Assembly: GCA_963696325.1 (NCBI GenBank)
Contig: CAVOJV010000003.1
Coordinates: forward strand, 1 to 64,000
Direction: 5' to 3'
Length of the DNA stretch: 64,000 nt
Origin: CAVOJV01 sp963696325
Lineage (GTDB): Bacteria > Pseudomonadota > Gammaproteobacteria > Competibacterales > Competibacteraceae
Shown here: piece by piece, positions 45,890-55,553 of the stretch
Layout: each line of letters opens with the position of its first letter
How positions within the stretch are numbered: position 1 is the stretch's first letter
Notes under the pieces: generated by a model
What the model saw: the letters and a program-made list of their open reading frames with translations, nothing else
What the model was told of the DNA's origin: nothing
Database searches by the model: none
Made by a program: the position numbers and the translations under genes

Positions 45890-46941
45890 GCGAACAACCT
45901 GTTATTCCCATTGCGCTGATCGAGCCTCCCACCGGCTACGGCGACTGGCTCGCCGAGCTGAAAAACCGCATCCACACCGCGCAACAGCGCGCCACGCTGG
46001 CGGTCAACCGCGAGCTGATTTCGCTCTACTGGCAGATCGGACGCGACATTTTGGCGCGGCAGGCCGAGCAGGGCTGGGGTGCCAAGGTGATCGAGCGGCT
46101 GGCGCACGATCTGCGCACGGCCTTCCCGGACATGAAGGGGTTTTCCCGCGCCAACCTGATGTACATGCGCGCCTTTGCCGAGGCTTGGCCGGAGGCCGAA
46201 ATTGTCCAACGGGCTGTTGGACAATTGCCCTGGGGCCACAACCTGGTGCTGCTGACCCGCCTGAAAGACCCGGCGCTGCGTCTGGCCTATGCGCAACGCG
46301 CCATCCAGCATGGCTGGTCGCCCAACGTGCTGAACATCCACATCGAAACCCAGCGCATCGAGCATGAAGGGCGGGCCGTCACCTACTGCGCGGCGCAACT
46401 GCCCGCGCCGCACTCCGACCTGGCCCGCGAGTCGCTCAAGGATCCCTACCGGCTGGATTTTCTCGGGCTGAGCAAGGATGCCGAAGAGCGCGCCATCGAA
46501 GCGGCACTTGTGCGGCACATCACCCAGTTTCTGCTGGAACTGGGGGCGGGCTTTGCCTTCGTCGGCCGGCAGGTGCACATTGAGGTGGGCGGTGACGATT
46601 TCTTCATCGACCTGCTGTTCGATCACCTCAAGCTGCGCTGTTATGTTGTGGTGGAACTCAAGGCCGGCCCCTTCAAGCCAGAGCACACCGGTCAACTGAG
46701 CTTCTACCTGAGCGCGGTGGATGCGCAGGTGAAAAACCCGGAAGACAACCCGACCGTCGGGTTGCTGCTGTGCAAGAGCCAGAACCGCGTGGTCGCGGAA
46801 TATGCGTTGCGAGACTCGAACAAACCAATCGGCGTGGCGGAATATCAGCTCGTGGCAGCCTTGCCCGCCGATTTGCAGACCAACCTGCCCAGCATCGAGC
46901 AGATCGAGCGGGAATTGGGTGGTGGCGAGGGGGATGAATGA
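45886..46941 (+). CDS. YhcG-type PDDEXK nuclease (DUF1016)
   Basis: 351 residues. The N-terminal DUF1016_N helical domain reads RATLAVNRELISLYWQIGRDIL, LAHDLRTAFPDMKGFSRANLMYMRAFAEAW and LPWGHNLVLLTRLKD. The C-terminal nuclease domain (about 205-335) has DFFIDLLFDHLKLRCYVVVELKAGPFKPEHTGQLSFYL, containing the D...ExK catalytic triad. Family members accompany restriction systems and retrons in defence islands. Coupled to the DprA-like gene and, by another ATGA at 46938, to the remnant of an ATPase gene. Confidence 0.88.
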   Translation: MSEQPVIPIALIEPPTGYGDWLAELKNRIHTAQQRATLAVNRELISLYWQIGRDILARQAEQGWGAKVIERLAHDLRTAFPDMKGFSRANLMYMRAFAEAWPEAEIVQRAVGQLPWGHNLVLLTRLKDPALRLAYAQRAIQHGWSPNVLNIHIETQRIEHEGRAVTYCAAQLPAPHSDLARESLKDPYRLDFLGLSKDAEERAIEAALVRHITQFLLELGAGFAFVGRQVHIEVGGDDFFIDLLFDHLKLRCYVVVELKAGPFKPEHTGQLSFYLSAVDAQVKNPEDNPTVGLLLCKSQNRVVAEYALRDSNKPIGVAEYQLVAALPADLQTNLPSIEQIERELGGGEGDE

Positions 46942-47073
46942 GCCCTCTGCGTATCAAGCAGCTCACGCTCACTGATTTCCGGACTTTCCCCGCTCCGGCG
47001 CCGCAAAGTGTCGAAGCGACTCGCCGATGAACTGGCTCTACGCGAGTACGACAAGTTTCAGGAGCAGTGGTGA
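46938..47073 (+). pseudogene. Deletion scar: AAA-ATPase start joined to a RhuM-like end
   Basis: From the ATGA overlap the frame reads MSPLRIKQLTLTDFRTFPAP, the beginning of a RecF/SMC-like AAA protein (Walker A would follow), and stops after 31 codons. A second frame reads VSKRLADELALREYDKFQEQW and stops at 47073, resembling the C-terminal tail of RhuM-type proteins. A large deletion removed most of both genes and placed the island directly against mutS. Confidence 0.55.
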
Positions 47074-47143
47074 CTTGCCAGCGAGGTGGATACCTCGCTG
47101 GATAGGGAACGGTCAGCCAAGTAACGAATAGTATAGTAAACAA

Positions 47144-49734
47144 ATGGTTAAAGAATTGGACACCGACCTGTTGAGCCACACCCCCATGATGCAGCAATAT
47201 CTGCGCATCAAGGCCGAGTATCCTCACATCCTAGTCTTCTACCGCATGGGGGATTTCTACGAACTATTCTACGAGGACGCCCGCCGCGCGGCGCACTTGT
47301 TGGACATCACGTTGACCAGCCGGGGCCAGTCCGCGGGCGAACCCATCCCCATGGCCGGAGTGCCGTTTCACGCGGCGGAAGGCTATCTAGCCAAGCTGGT
47401 GAGGCTGGGGCAGTCGGTAGCCATCTGCGAACAACTGGGCGACCCGAACACCAGCAAGGGGCCGGTCGAACGCCAGGTGGTGCGCATCGTTACCCCCGGG
47501 ACGCTCACCGACGAGGCTCTGCTTGAGGAACGCCGCGATAACCTGATCATGGCCATGCACCGGATCAACAACGTCGTGGGGCTGGCAAGTCTGGATCTGG
47601 GGGGTGGCCGCTTTACTGTGTCCCAGGTGGAAGGCGAGGCGGCGCTGCTCAGCGAACTGGAACGGCTCAAGCCTGCCGAGCTACTGGTCAGTGAAGAGCT
47701 GGCCTTACCCGCAGTTATCCAGGACCAGCCCGGCGTGTGCCGGCAGGCTCCCTGGCACTTCGATCTGGACAGCGCGATACGGACCCTGTGCGAACAGTTC
47801 GGTACCCGCAATCTGGATGGTTTCGGCTGCGCCGATCTACCGGTTGCCGTGGCTGCCGCCGGCTGCCTGTTGCAATACGTCAAGAATACTCAGCGCAGCG
47901 CCCTGCCCCATCTGACCGGCCTGAAACCGGAGCGCCACCAGGACAGCGTGATTCTGGATGCCGCCAGCCGTCGCAATCTGGAGCTGGAGTACAGTCTGAG
48001 TGGGCGCAACGAACATACGCTGGTGGGAGTCATGGACAGGAGCGCCACGCCCATGGGCAGCCGCTTGCTGCGGCGTTGGCTGAACCGCCCGCTGCGTGAC
48101 CATCTTATCCTACGCCAGCGCCAGCACAGTCTCGCGCGCCTGCTGGAGGATAACGCCTATCGAAGCCTGCACGAGGTGCTGCGCGGAATGGGCGATGTGG
48201 AGCGTATCCTGGCGCGGATTGCACTGAAGTCGGCCCGACCGCGCGACTTAGTCGGTTTGCGCAATGCCCTGGCGCGCCTGCCGGACCTGCAACAGACCCT
48301 CGCGCCTCTGGATGTGCCGCTGCTGCAAGAGCTGGTCCGGCGTGCCGGTACTCATCTCGATAGCCATGACCTGCTCAACCGCGCCATCGTCGAGCAACCC
48401 GCCCCTGCTGATCCGCGATGGTGGGGTTATCGCCGCTGGCTACGATGCGGAACTGGACGAACTGCGCGGGCTGAGTGAGCACGCCGGGGAATACTTGATG
48501 GATCTGGAGGCCGCGGGAGCGGGAGCCGCCGGCATTCCCAATCTGAAAGTGGGCTACAACCGGGTCCACGGCTACTACATCGAGATCAGCCGCAGCCAGG
48601 CCGACGGGGTGCCGGCCGAATACCACCGCCGCCAAACCCTCAAAAATGCGGAACGCTACATCACCCCCGAGCTGAAAGCTTTCGAGGACAAGGCACTGTG
48701 CAGCCAGGAGCCGGGCGCTGGCCGCGAAAAAGCGCTTTACGACGAGTTGCTGGAGCGACTCAACGAGCAACTGGCGCCCGCTGCAGGATCCGCCGCCGCT
48801 GTGGCGAATGGACGTACTGGCCAATCTGGCAGAGCGCGCCGACACCTGCGCCTGTGCCGTCCGCAGTACTGGCGGTCGAGCAGGTGTTCGAAGTCGAGCG
48901 CGGGCCGCCACCTGGTGGTGGAGCAGGTGATGGCCGACACCCTTTATCGCCAACAATATCTTGCTCAACGAAAGCCGGCGCATGCTGCTGATAACCGGCC
49001 CCAACATGGGCGGTAAATCCACCTATATGCGCCAGAACGCACTGATCGCGCTGCTGGCACATATCGGCAGCTACGTGCCGGCGACAGCGGCGCAGCACTC
49101 GGCCCTGATCGATCGGATTTTCACCCGCATCGGCTCCTCCGACGATCTGGCCAGCGGCCGTTCCACCTTCATGGTGGAAATGACCGAAACAGCCAACATC
49201 CTGCACAATGCCACGCCCCGCAGCCTGGTGCTGATGGACGAGATCGGCCGCGGCACCAGCACCTTCGATGGACTCGGCCCTGGCGTGGGCCTGCGCCGTG
49301 CATCTCGCCCCAAACTGCGGGCCTTTACCCTGTTCGCCACCCATTATTTCGAACTGACCCGCCTGCCGAGGATCATCCCAGCATGGCCAATGTACACCTG
49401 GATGCGGTGGAGCACCGGCGATGCCATCGTCTTCCTGCACACCGTCCAGGATGGTCCGGCGAATCGCAGCTATGGGCTGCAAGTGGCGGCCCTGGCCGGC
49501 ATCCCGGCAACCGTAGTGCAGCAGGCCAAACAGCGGCTGCGAGAGCTGGAAAAACACAAAGGACGTGAAAAATCTCCCGTGCCTCCGGTACCGCCAGCAA
49601 CCGACCCGCAACTGCCGCTGTTTACCCCAGAACCCCATCCCGCCGTGAAGATCCTGGTGGAGACCGAACCAGATACGTTGAGCCCACGCCAGGCCCTGGA
49701 TGTGCTCTATAGGCTCAAGGCCTTGACCCGGTAG
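47144..49734 (+). pseudogene. mutS: DNA mismatch repair protein MutS, multiply frameshifted
   Basis: The first 415 codons are clean: mismatch-recognition Phe-x-Glu in MGDFYELFYEDA (residues 38-40), then connector and lever domains. At about 48400 the frame changes. From there to 49430 several indels occur, some compensating: SQEPGAGREK for SQERALAREK, LNEQLAPAAGSAAAVANG for LNEQLAPLQ...MDVLANL, GLGPGVGLRRASRPKLRAF for ALAWACAVHLAEKLRAF, and LPRIIPAWPMYTWM for HPSMANVHLDAVEH. Walker A (LLITGPNMGGKSTY), DEIGRGTSTF and the C-terminal AALAGIPATVVQQAKQRLRELE are intact. At least six indels within 1 kb. Real loss would make a mutator; local sequence error is the alternative. Confidence 0.85.
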
Positions 49735-49834
49735 GTGGCTGAGTTATAGAAAAACAGAATTTTCCTATTTAACCTACGGCGCTAGGATGGTTAGAATGAT
49801 CAATTATTTTTTTACCCATAAAAAGGGGATTGCC

Positions 49835-50158
49835 ATGACCTTTGTCGTCATCGAAAACTGCATCAAGTGCAAATACACTGACTGTGTGGAGGTCTGCCCC
49901 GTAGACTGTTTCCACGAGGGTCCCAATTTTCTGGTCATCGATCCCGACGAGTGCATTGACTGCACCCTGTGCGAGCCAGAATGCCCGGTTCAAGCCATCT
50001 TAGCCGAGGATGATGTACCGGCGGACCAGAAACATTTTCTTGAACTGAACGCCGAGTTGGCCAAGGGATGGCCGGTCATCACTACCAAGAAAGCAGCGCC
50101 ACCCGATGCCGAAGAATGGGAAGGCAAACCGAATAAACTGCAATATCTGGAGCGTTGA
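49835..50158 (+). CDS. fdxA: 7-iron ferredoxin FdxA
   Basis: 107 residues from ATG 49835 (MTFVVIENCIKCKYTDCVEVCP), with AAGGGGAT upstream. Cys patterns CxxCxxxxCxxxCP (CIKCKYTDCVEVCP) and CIDCTLCEPECP bind a [3Fe-4S] and a [4Fe-4S] cluster, as in Azotobacter-type FdI. The C-terminal extension (LAKGWPVITTKK, EWEGKPNKLQYLER) is standard. Adjacent to mutS, as in many gammaproteobacteria. Electron carrier in the cytoplasm. Confidence 0.95.
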   Translation: MTFVVIENCIKCKYTDCVEVCPVDCFHEGPNFLVIDPDECIDCTLCEPECPVQAILAEDDVPADQKHFLELNAELAKGWPVITTKKAAPPDAEEWEGKPNKLQYLER

Positions 50159-50312
50159 TTCCGCCCCTCTCCCGGCGCTCGCAGGAACTGGCAAGCGGCT
50201 CGCTATCAGTTGGGCGCACGGCAAGTCTCTGGAAGGCGATTTCGAAGCGGCGCCGGAACAAGTTCCTGGATATGCTGCGCCGCGATCCAGATTGCGCCGA
50301 CAAGACCAGCCC

Positions 50313-51037
50313 TTATCGGCGCGGCCCTTTATTCTCCTCAAGCATCTGGGCCAATTGGGATGGCGGTACATAGCCCGGTATCATTTCACCGTTCTCCAGG
50401 ATGATGCTGGGTGTCCTCGCACGCCTAGCGCCATTCCCAGCTCGAATTGCTGCTTGACGGGATTATCGCAGGACTTATGGGGGATATCCTCGCCACGCTT
50501 GGCTCGGGTCAGGGCATTCTGGCGGTCATCGGCGCACCATACGGCAACGGCCTTGTCGTAGGACTCGGAACCGACGCCGGCGCGTGGATACATCAGGTAC
50601 CGAATTTTAATGCCATTTTGATTATACGCCGCTATCTCACTGTGCATTTTGCGGCAGTAACCGCAATCGACATCGGTGAAGATGGTCACTGTGTGTTTGG
50701 CCTGCCCGGCGGGCGCGAACACCACCATGTTACTTTCCCCGACAGCCTCCACGGCTTTTGCGCGCAGGCCATCGCGCCGGGTTTCGCTCAGATTACCGCG
50801 CGTATTCAGGTCAATCACATCGCCTTGAATGACAAACTGGCCGTCTTCGCTCAAATAGACAATCTGCGAACCCATGACGATTTCATAGAGCCCCGGCATG
50901 GGCGTGGGATTAACGCTATCAGGATTGGCGCCTCCCAGGGCGGCCTTCAATTTTGCCAGGTCCGGCTTACCGGGCTCAGCAGCCGCCAGATGACCCGCAT
51001 ACAGGACGAGGAAGAAGATGCACAAATGTCGCAACAT
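50313..51037 (-). pseudogene. dsbC: Periplasmic disulfide isomerase DsbC, single-base frameshift near the end
   Basis: Signal peptide (MLRHLCIFFLVLYAGHLAAA), N-terminal dimerisation domain (PTPMPGLYEIVMGSQIVYLSEDGQFVIQGDVIDL) and thioredoxin domain with CGYC (IFTDVDCGYCRKMH). After KQQFELGMALGVRG one base is missing near 50408. The expected SIILENGEMIPGYVPP, QLAQMLEENKGPRR is found in the next frame and ends at 50313. As written, the open frame stops at 50381 and lacks the cis-Pro loop. Operon with xerD, 69 bases upstream, as in E. coli. The single indel makes sequence error likely. Confidence 0.88.
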
Positions 51038-51105
51038 GGTCAAACTCCAGAGAGTTACGGGTTTATTATCACAATTCAGAGTCATCCCGCTGCTGGGAGT
51101 TCCGA

Positions 51106-52029
51106 CTAACCGCGGGGATGGTGGATAGCATGGAGTTCCTTGAGCCGTTCTCGGGCAACGTGGGTGTATATCTGCGTGGTGGACAAATCGCTGTGCCCCA
51201 GCAACAGTTGCACCACGCGCAGATCCGCGCCATGGTTCACCAAGTGGGTGGCGAAGGCATGGCGCAGCGTATGGGGTGACAAGGGTTTGCTGATACCCGC
51301 TCGCCGGGCGTAGCGTTTGATGAGATACCAAAAAGCCTGGCGGGTCATCGCCCTGCCGCGCTGGGTAACAAATAGATCATTGCCCGGACACCCCTGCAAG
51401 AGAGCGGGGCGCGCCGTGCGCAGATAATCACCGAGCCAATCCAGCGAGTGTTCGCCCAGGGGAACCAGGCGTTCCTTGCTGCCCTTGCCGAGGACACGCA
51501 GACACCCCATGCGCAGATTCACTTGCTCCAGGCGCAGTTGTACCAGTTCCGATACCCGCAACCCGCAGGCATAGAGCACCTCAAGCATGGCCCGATCCCG
51601 CATGCCTAAACGGGTCTCAGCATCGGGTGCCGCCAACAGGGCGTCCACGTCGGCCTCTGTCAGGATATAGGGTAAGTCACGGCCCAGTCGCGGCGAGGCT
51701 ATCTGGGCACTCGGGTCCAGCGACAAGCGTGCCTCTCGGACCTGGTACCGATAGAAATGCCGCAGCGCCGATAACAGCCGCGCCGTGGAACGGGGCTTGG
51801 CGCCCTCTACCGCCCGCTGCGCCAGATAGGCCAGCAGCTTATCACGCCCCACCGCCAGCAGATCACTGCCCTGCCCCGCCAGCCAAGTCGCCAGTCCAGT
51901 CAGATCGGCCCGGTAGGCGGCCAAGGTGTTGGCGCTGAGACCCTGCTCCATCCAGACGGCATCCAGAAAAACTTCGATGATCGCCACATCGGGCTCACCC
52001 GCTATTGATTTTATGTCAGCGCTAGCCAT
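51106..52029 (-). CDS. xerD: Tyrosine recombinase XerD
   Basis: 307 residues. N-terminal SAM-like domain (IEVFLDAVWMEQGLSANTLAAYRADL), C-terminal catalytic domain with Arg in ACGLRVSELVQL, Lys in GKGSKERLVPL, HxxR in LSPHTLRHAFATHL, His in LLGHSDLSTTQIYTHV and nucleophile Tyr in that segment. With XerC it resolves chromosome dimers at dif. Divergent from mobB and upstream of dsbC. Confidence 0.95.
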   Translation of the reverse strand: MASADIKSIAGEPDVAIIEVFLDAVWMEQGLSANTLAAYRADLTGLATWLAGQGSDLLAVGRDKLLAYLAQRAVEGAKPRSTARLLSALRHFYRYQVREARLSLDPSAQIASPRLGRDLPYILTEADVDALLAAPDAETRLGMRDRAMLEVLYACGLRVSELVQLRLEQVNLRMGCLRVLGKGSKERLVPLGEHSLDWLGDYLRTARPALLQGCPGNDLFVTQRGRAMTRQAFWYLIKRYARRAGISKPLSPHTLRHAFATHLVNHGADLRVVQLLLGHSDLSTTQIYTHVARERLKELHAIHHPRG

Positions 52030-52094
52030 GCCTTGTCCATCGGTTCAAAATCAATCCCCGTCCGGCTATTTGCACGATCAGTCGCCTGGAAATT

Positions 52095-52619
52095 ATGGAA
52101 CCAATCATTCCCATACTGGGTTTTGCGGCCTTCAGCGGCACCGGTAAAACTACCCTGCTCACTCAACTGATACCTCTACTGCGTGAACGCGGCTTGCGCC
52201 TGGGCGTCATCAAACGCAGTCACCACGGCTTTGAGATCGACGCACCAGGCAAGGACAGCCATACTCTATGCCAAGCCGGCGCGATGCAGATGCTGATAGT
52301 CTCGGCCCACCGCACGGTCTTGCTAACGGAACACACCACCCGCCCGACGCTGGGTATGCTCTTGAAGGGTTTTCAGGACATGAGGCTGGACCTCATTCTA
52401 GTCGAAGGTTGCAGACGTCATATGATCCCCAAGTTCGAGCTGCATCGTCCCAGCCTAGGCCATCCCCTGTTGTGTATTGGCGACCCCGCTATCGTCGCGG
52501 TCGCCACCGATGATGCGTTGCCACGATACATCCCAGTTCCACTACTGGACCTGAATGATCCCGTTGCCATCGCGGCTTTCATCCTGGAACGGTTAGATGC
52601 ATTTTCCAAGACCCAGTAG
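52095..52619 (+). CDS. mobB: Molybdopterin-guanine dinucleotide biosynthesis protein MobB
   Basis: 174 residues. P-loop GTPase: ILGFAAFSGTGKTTLLTQLIPLL, then RLGVIKRSHHGFEIDAPGKDSHTLCQAGA and LILVEGCRRHMIPKFELHR. MobB assists MobA in making the molybdenum guanine dinucleotide cofactor. No mobA or moeA is adjacent. An ATG at 52095 follows a weak GGAAATT region. Divergent from xerD by 65 bases. Confidence 0.93.
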   Translation: MEPIIPILGFAAFSGTGKTTLLTQLIPLLRERGLRLGVIKRSHHGFEIDAPGKDSHTLCQAGAMQMLIVSAHRTVLLTEHTTRPTLGMLLKGFQDMRLDLILVEGCRRHMIPKFELHRPSLGHPLLCIGDPAIVAVATDDALPRYIPVPLLDLNDPVAIAAFILERLDAFSKTQ

Positions 52620-52713
52620 CACGAATGCACATTTTTTAACATAGCACAGCCTATCATCACGTCCCGGTTCCCGTATAGTGAGGGCATCTTAACCACCTGT
52701 AGGCGGTTTCAGC

Positions 52714-53376
52714 ATGGCAAGCAAATCCATTCTTATCACTGGCTGTTCCTCCGGCATCGGCCTAGGTGTCGCAAAGGGACTTAAAATGCGTGGCCACCGC
52801 GTATTCGCTACGGCCCGCAAACCTGAGGACGTAGAGCGCCTGCAAGCTGAAGGTTTGGAGAGTCTGACCCTGGATTTAACCGCTTCAGCATCTATACAGA
52901 GCGCTGTAGCTGCGGTGTTGCGGCGCACCGGTGGAACACTGGATGCCTTGTTCAATAACGGCGCCTACGGCCAACCTGGCGCAATAGAAGACTTGCGCCG
53001 CGAGGTTCTGCGGGAACAGTTCGAGACCAACCTCTTCGGCACGCTGGAACTGACCAATCTTATTCTGCCGGTGATGCGCCAACAGGGACACGGACGGATC
53101 ATTCAGAACAGCTCACTCCTCGGCCTGGTAGCCCTTCCCTATCGCGGCGCTTACAACGCAAGTAAGTTCGCTCTGGAAGGACTCAGCGATACCCTACGCC
53201 TGGAATTGACTGGCACCGGCATCCATGTCTGTATCATCGAACCAGGCCCCATTGCCAGCCGCTTCCGAGCCAACGCTTTTGCAGCCTACCAGCGCCATAT
53301 TCGCAAGGAACAGAGCCCACATCGGAATAACTGTGAAGTTCCGGCAGCCTTGCGTGACGCGGTAAGGTTTTCTTGA
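52714..53376 (+). CDS. Short-chain dehydrogenase, 3' end cut by insertion
   Basis: 220 residues here; relatives run about 270. The N-terminus has ILITGCSSGIGLGVAKGLK, LFNNGAYGQPGAIEDL, SSLLGLVALPYRGAYNASKFALEGL (Ser and YxxxK) and IIEPGPIASRFRANAFAAYQRHI. After EQSPHRNN the protein continues CEVPAALRDAVRFS, which is not SDR-like. The original C-terminus was therefore replaced by transposon-end sequence at about 53330. The active site is complete; stability is doubtful. Confidence 0.82.
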   Translation: MASKSILITGCSSGIGLGVAKGLKMRGHRVFATARKPEDVERLQAEGLESLTLDLTASASIQSAVAAVLRRTGGTLDALFNNGAYGQPGAIEDLRREVLREQFETNLFGTLELTNLILPVMRQQGHGRIIQNSSLLGLVALPYRGAYNASKFALEGLSDTLRLELTGTGIHVCIIEPGPIASRFRANAFAAYQRHIRKEQSPHRNNCEVPAALRDAVRFS

Positions 53377-53420
53377 GTAAGGTTCGTCCCCGTTAGTATT
53401 GACTCTCCGGGGAGGAACCG

Positions 53421-53640
53421 ATGGCTACCGAGCTGTTGCAAGCCGAATTGGCGCTCGCCGAGCTGGCCGAGCACTTTGACCACTGGCGCCGGAACCGCGC
53501 CACGGCTCAGGAACGGATTCCACCGGCCTTGTGGGATCAGGCGGTGGTATTAACGAGTGTGCTGCCCCGCTCCCACGTGGCCAAGCGGTTGCGCCTGAGC
53601 CCTACCGATCTAAAGAAAACATGCCTGGCGCGGCCGACGG
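53421..53640 (+). pseudogene. IS66 accessory gene tnpA, N-terminal part
   Basis: Reads MATELLQAELALAELAEHFDHWRRNRATAQERIPPALWDQAVVLTSVLPRS (in part) and VAKRLRLSPTDLKK, the N-terminus of the IS66 TnpA accessory protein. It is interrupted soon after DLKK by the IS1634 block. Its C-terminal part reappears at 56100. A GTAAGGTTCGTCCCC-like stretch at 53376-53390 may be the left IS66 terminal repeat (IS66 elements begin GTAA). Confidence 0.75.
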
Positions 53641-53806
53641 CAAGCTCGGCCGCCGCGGTCGCGCCTGACCCTGACGGATCTTCCCCTTGTTTTTAATGTA
53701 ACTAAATGATAAATAACAACAAACAGCCAAATGGGCTTGAGATTGTAGGCATGTAATGTGCGGTGTAATACTTATATATAGGTATATATGTGACTGTAAT
53801 GTCGCC

Positions 53807-55423
53807 ATGTACATCGCCCGCATCCCCAATCGCCAATCCCCGCCGGCCATCCTGCTTCGAGAATCGTACCGTGAGGGAGGCAACGTCCGCACCCGGACCA
53901 TCGCCAATCTGACCCCCTGGGCCCCCGAGCGCCTGGCCGCCATGGAGCGCTTGGTGACGGGCGAATTCGACGGCTGGTCGGGCGAGCTCACCAGCGGCGA
54001 GATTTTCGGTATCTTGTTTGCTTTGAAGCAGTTGGCTGACCAGGTGGGGATTACCCGGGTGTTGGGTACCGCACCGGCAAGCAAGTTGAACCTGTTTTTG
54101 ATGCTGGCGCGCATCGCCCATGGGGGTTCGCGGCTGTCGGCGGTGCGCTGGGCGCAGCAGCACACGGTGACGGACGTCTTAGGGCTGGGGGAGTTTGATG
54201 AGGCGGATCTGTATGCCGCGCTGGATTGGCTGGCGGGTCAGCAGGCGCGGAGCGAGCAGGCGTTGTACCAAGACTCCGTGAAGCGGTGTGGTCAGCCACC
54301 GATGGTGGTGCTGTATGATGTGCCCTCCCGCGATTTCGAAGGGGAATGCAACGAGTTGGCCCAATACGGCTACAACCGTGACGGCAACCGCGGGAAGCAG
54401 CAAATCGTCATCGGGTTGTTGACGGCGGCAGAGGGGGAGCCTTTGGCGGTGCGGGTGGTTGAGGGGAACACCGCGGACCCGACGACGGTGGCGAGCCAGA
54501 TCACGCTATTGAAGGAGCAATTCGGGATTGCCGAGGGGGTGATGGTCGGCGACCGGGGGATGATCAAGGCCAAGGGGAAAGCAGCGCTGTCGGCGGAGGG
54601 CTGGCGGTATCTCACCGCCTTGACCGATGCTCAGGTTCGCACGCTGCTCAAGCAGGGCGTGTTGCAGCCGGATTTATTCGATACCCCCCGGTGCGAGGTC
54701 GAGCATGACGGCAAGCGCCTGATCGTGCGCCGCAACGAAGCGGTGCGCGTGCGCGAGGGGCGGCGGCGGACGGACCAGCTCACACAGTTGCAAGAGAAGA
54801 TTACCGAAGGTAACGCCTTCGTCGAAAAATCCCCGCGCGCGCGTGCGGAGAAAGGCTTAGCGGCTTTACAACGCGGGGTCAAAAGCCACACGCTCGCCAA
54901 ATTCGTCACCCTGACCCTGGAGGCGCGCGTGATCGTCGGCGCCCTCGACGAGGATGCCCAGGCGGAAGAGGCCTTGCTCGATGGCTGTTATCTCCTGGAA
55001 ACGGATGTTCCCCGGGCCTTGCTGGATGCCAAGACGGTGGAGGAGCGCTATCGCGACCTGCAAAAAGTCGAGCGCAACTTCCGCACCGTAAAAACCACCT
55101 TCCTGGAAATTCGGCCGATCTGCTTACGCAAGGCCGAGCGCACCAAGGCCCCTGTCTTCATCGCGATGCTGGCGCTGAAGATCACCCGGCAGTTTGAAGT
55201 TGGGCTTCGCCACGCGTTTGGGACCACCGACCAGGCCGCCGCCGCCGTGACCCCGGAGGATGCCTTGGTCGCGCTGGGGCGATTGACCTACCTGTACACC
55301 ACTGACCGTAACGGCGAGCGTTATGTCCACCTGCCACGCCCAGATGATCAGCAGGCCAAAATTCTGACCGCTTTGGGCCTTTCCTTCCCCAGCAAGCCCA
55401 AAGTCGAAAAACGCCCAGCGTAG
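53807..55423 (+). CDS. IS1634-family transposase, apparently complete
   Basis: 538 residues from ATG 53807 (MYIARIPNRQSPPAILLRES). IS1634 features: VRTRTIANLTPW, ALYQDSVKRCGQPPMVVLYDVPSRDFEG (first Asp), LAQYGYNRDGNRGKQQIVIGLL, GVMVGDRGMIK (second Asp) and QKVERNFRTVKTTFLEIRPI (Glu). No frame disruption, so this is the most recent arrival in the pile-up. Terminal repeats were not resolved by eye. Confidence 0.9.
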   Translation: MYIARIPNRQSPPAILLRESYREGGNVRTRTIANLTPWAPERLAAMERLVTGEFDGWSGELTSGEIFGILFALKQLADQVGITRVLGTAPASKLNLFLMLARIAHGGSRLSAVRWAQQHTVTDVLGLGEFDEADLYAALDWLAGQQARSEQALYQDSVKRCGQPPMVVLYDVPSRDFEGECNELAQYGYNRDGNRGKQQIVIGLLTAAEGEPLAVRVVEGNTADPTTVASQITLLKEQFGIAEGVMVGDRGMIKAKGKAALSAEGWRYLTALTDAQVRTLLKQGVLQPDLFDTPRCEVEHDGKRLIVRRNEAVRVREGRRRTDQLTQLQEKITEGNAFVEKSPRARAEKGLAALQRGVKSHTLAKFVTLTLEARVIVGALDEDAQAEEALLDGCYLLETDVPRALLDAKTVEERYRDLQKVERNFRTVKTTFLEIRPICLRKAERTKAPVFIAMLALKITRQFEVGLRHAFGTTDQAAAAVTPEDALVALGRLTYLYTTDRNGERYVHLPRPDDQQAKILTALGLSFPSKPKVEKRPA

Positions 55424-55466
55424 GCAGAAGCCCATTATGCAACATCATCTCTTTTTTAAGTGAACA

Positions 55467-55490
55467 AACCACCGCCTAAAGGCGGTGGTT
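55467..55490. repeat. IS200-type end hairpin
   Basis: A perfect ten-base stem AACCACCGCC / GGCGGTGGTT with a TAAA loop, just past the tnpA stop. It may also stop transcription of tnpA or of the IS1634 gene. Confidence 0.85.
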
Positions 55491-55553
55491 TCGGGTGACG
55501 GCTAAAGCCGGCGCTGTCGGCTAAAGCCGAGTGTATTTCCGCTGAAAGCAGGC

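Noticed and set aside
50155..50373. A plus-strand frame after fdxA
   Set aside because: It is antisense to the restored C-terminus of DsbC and shows no family signature.
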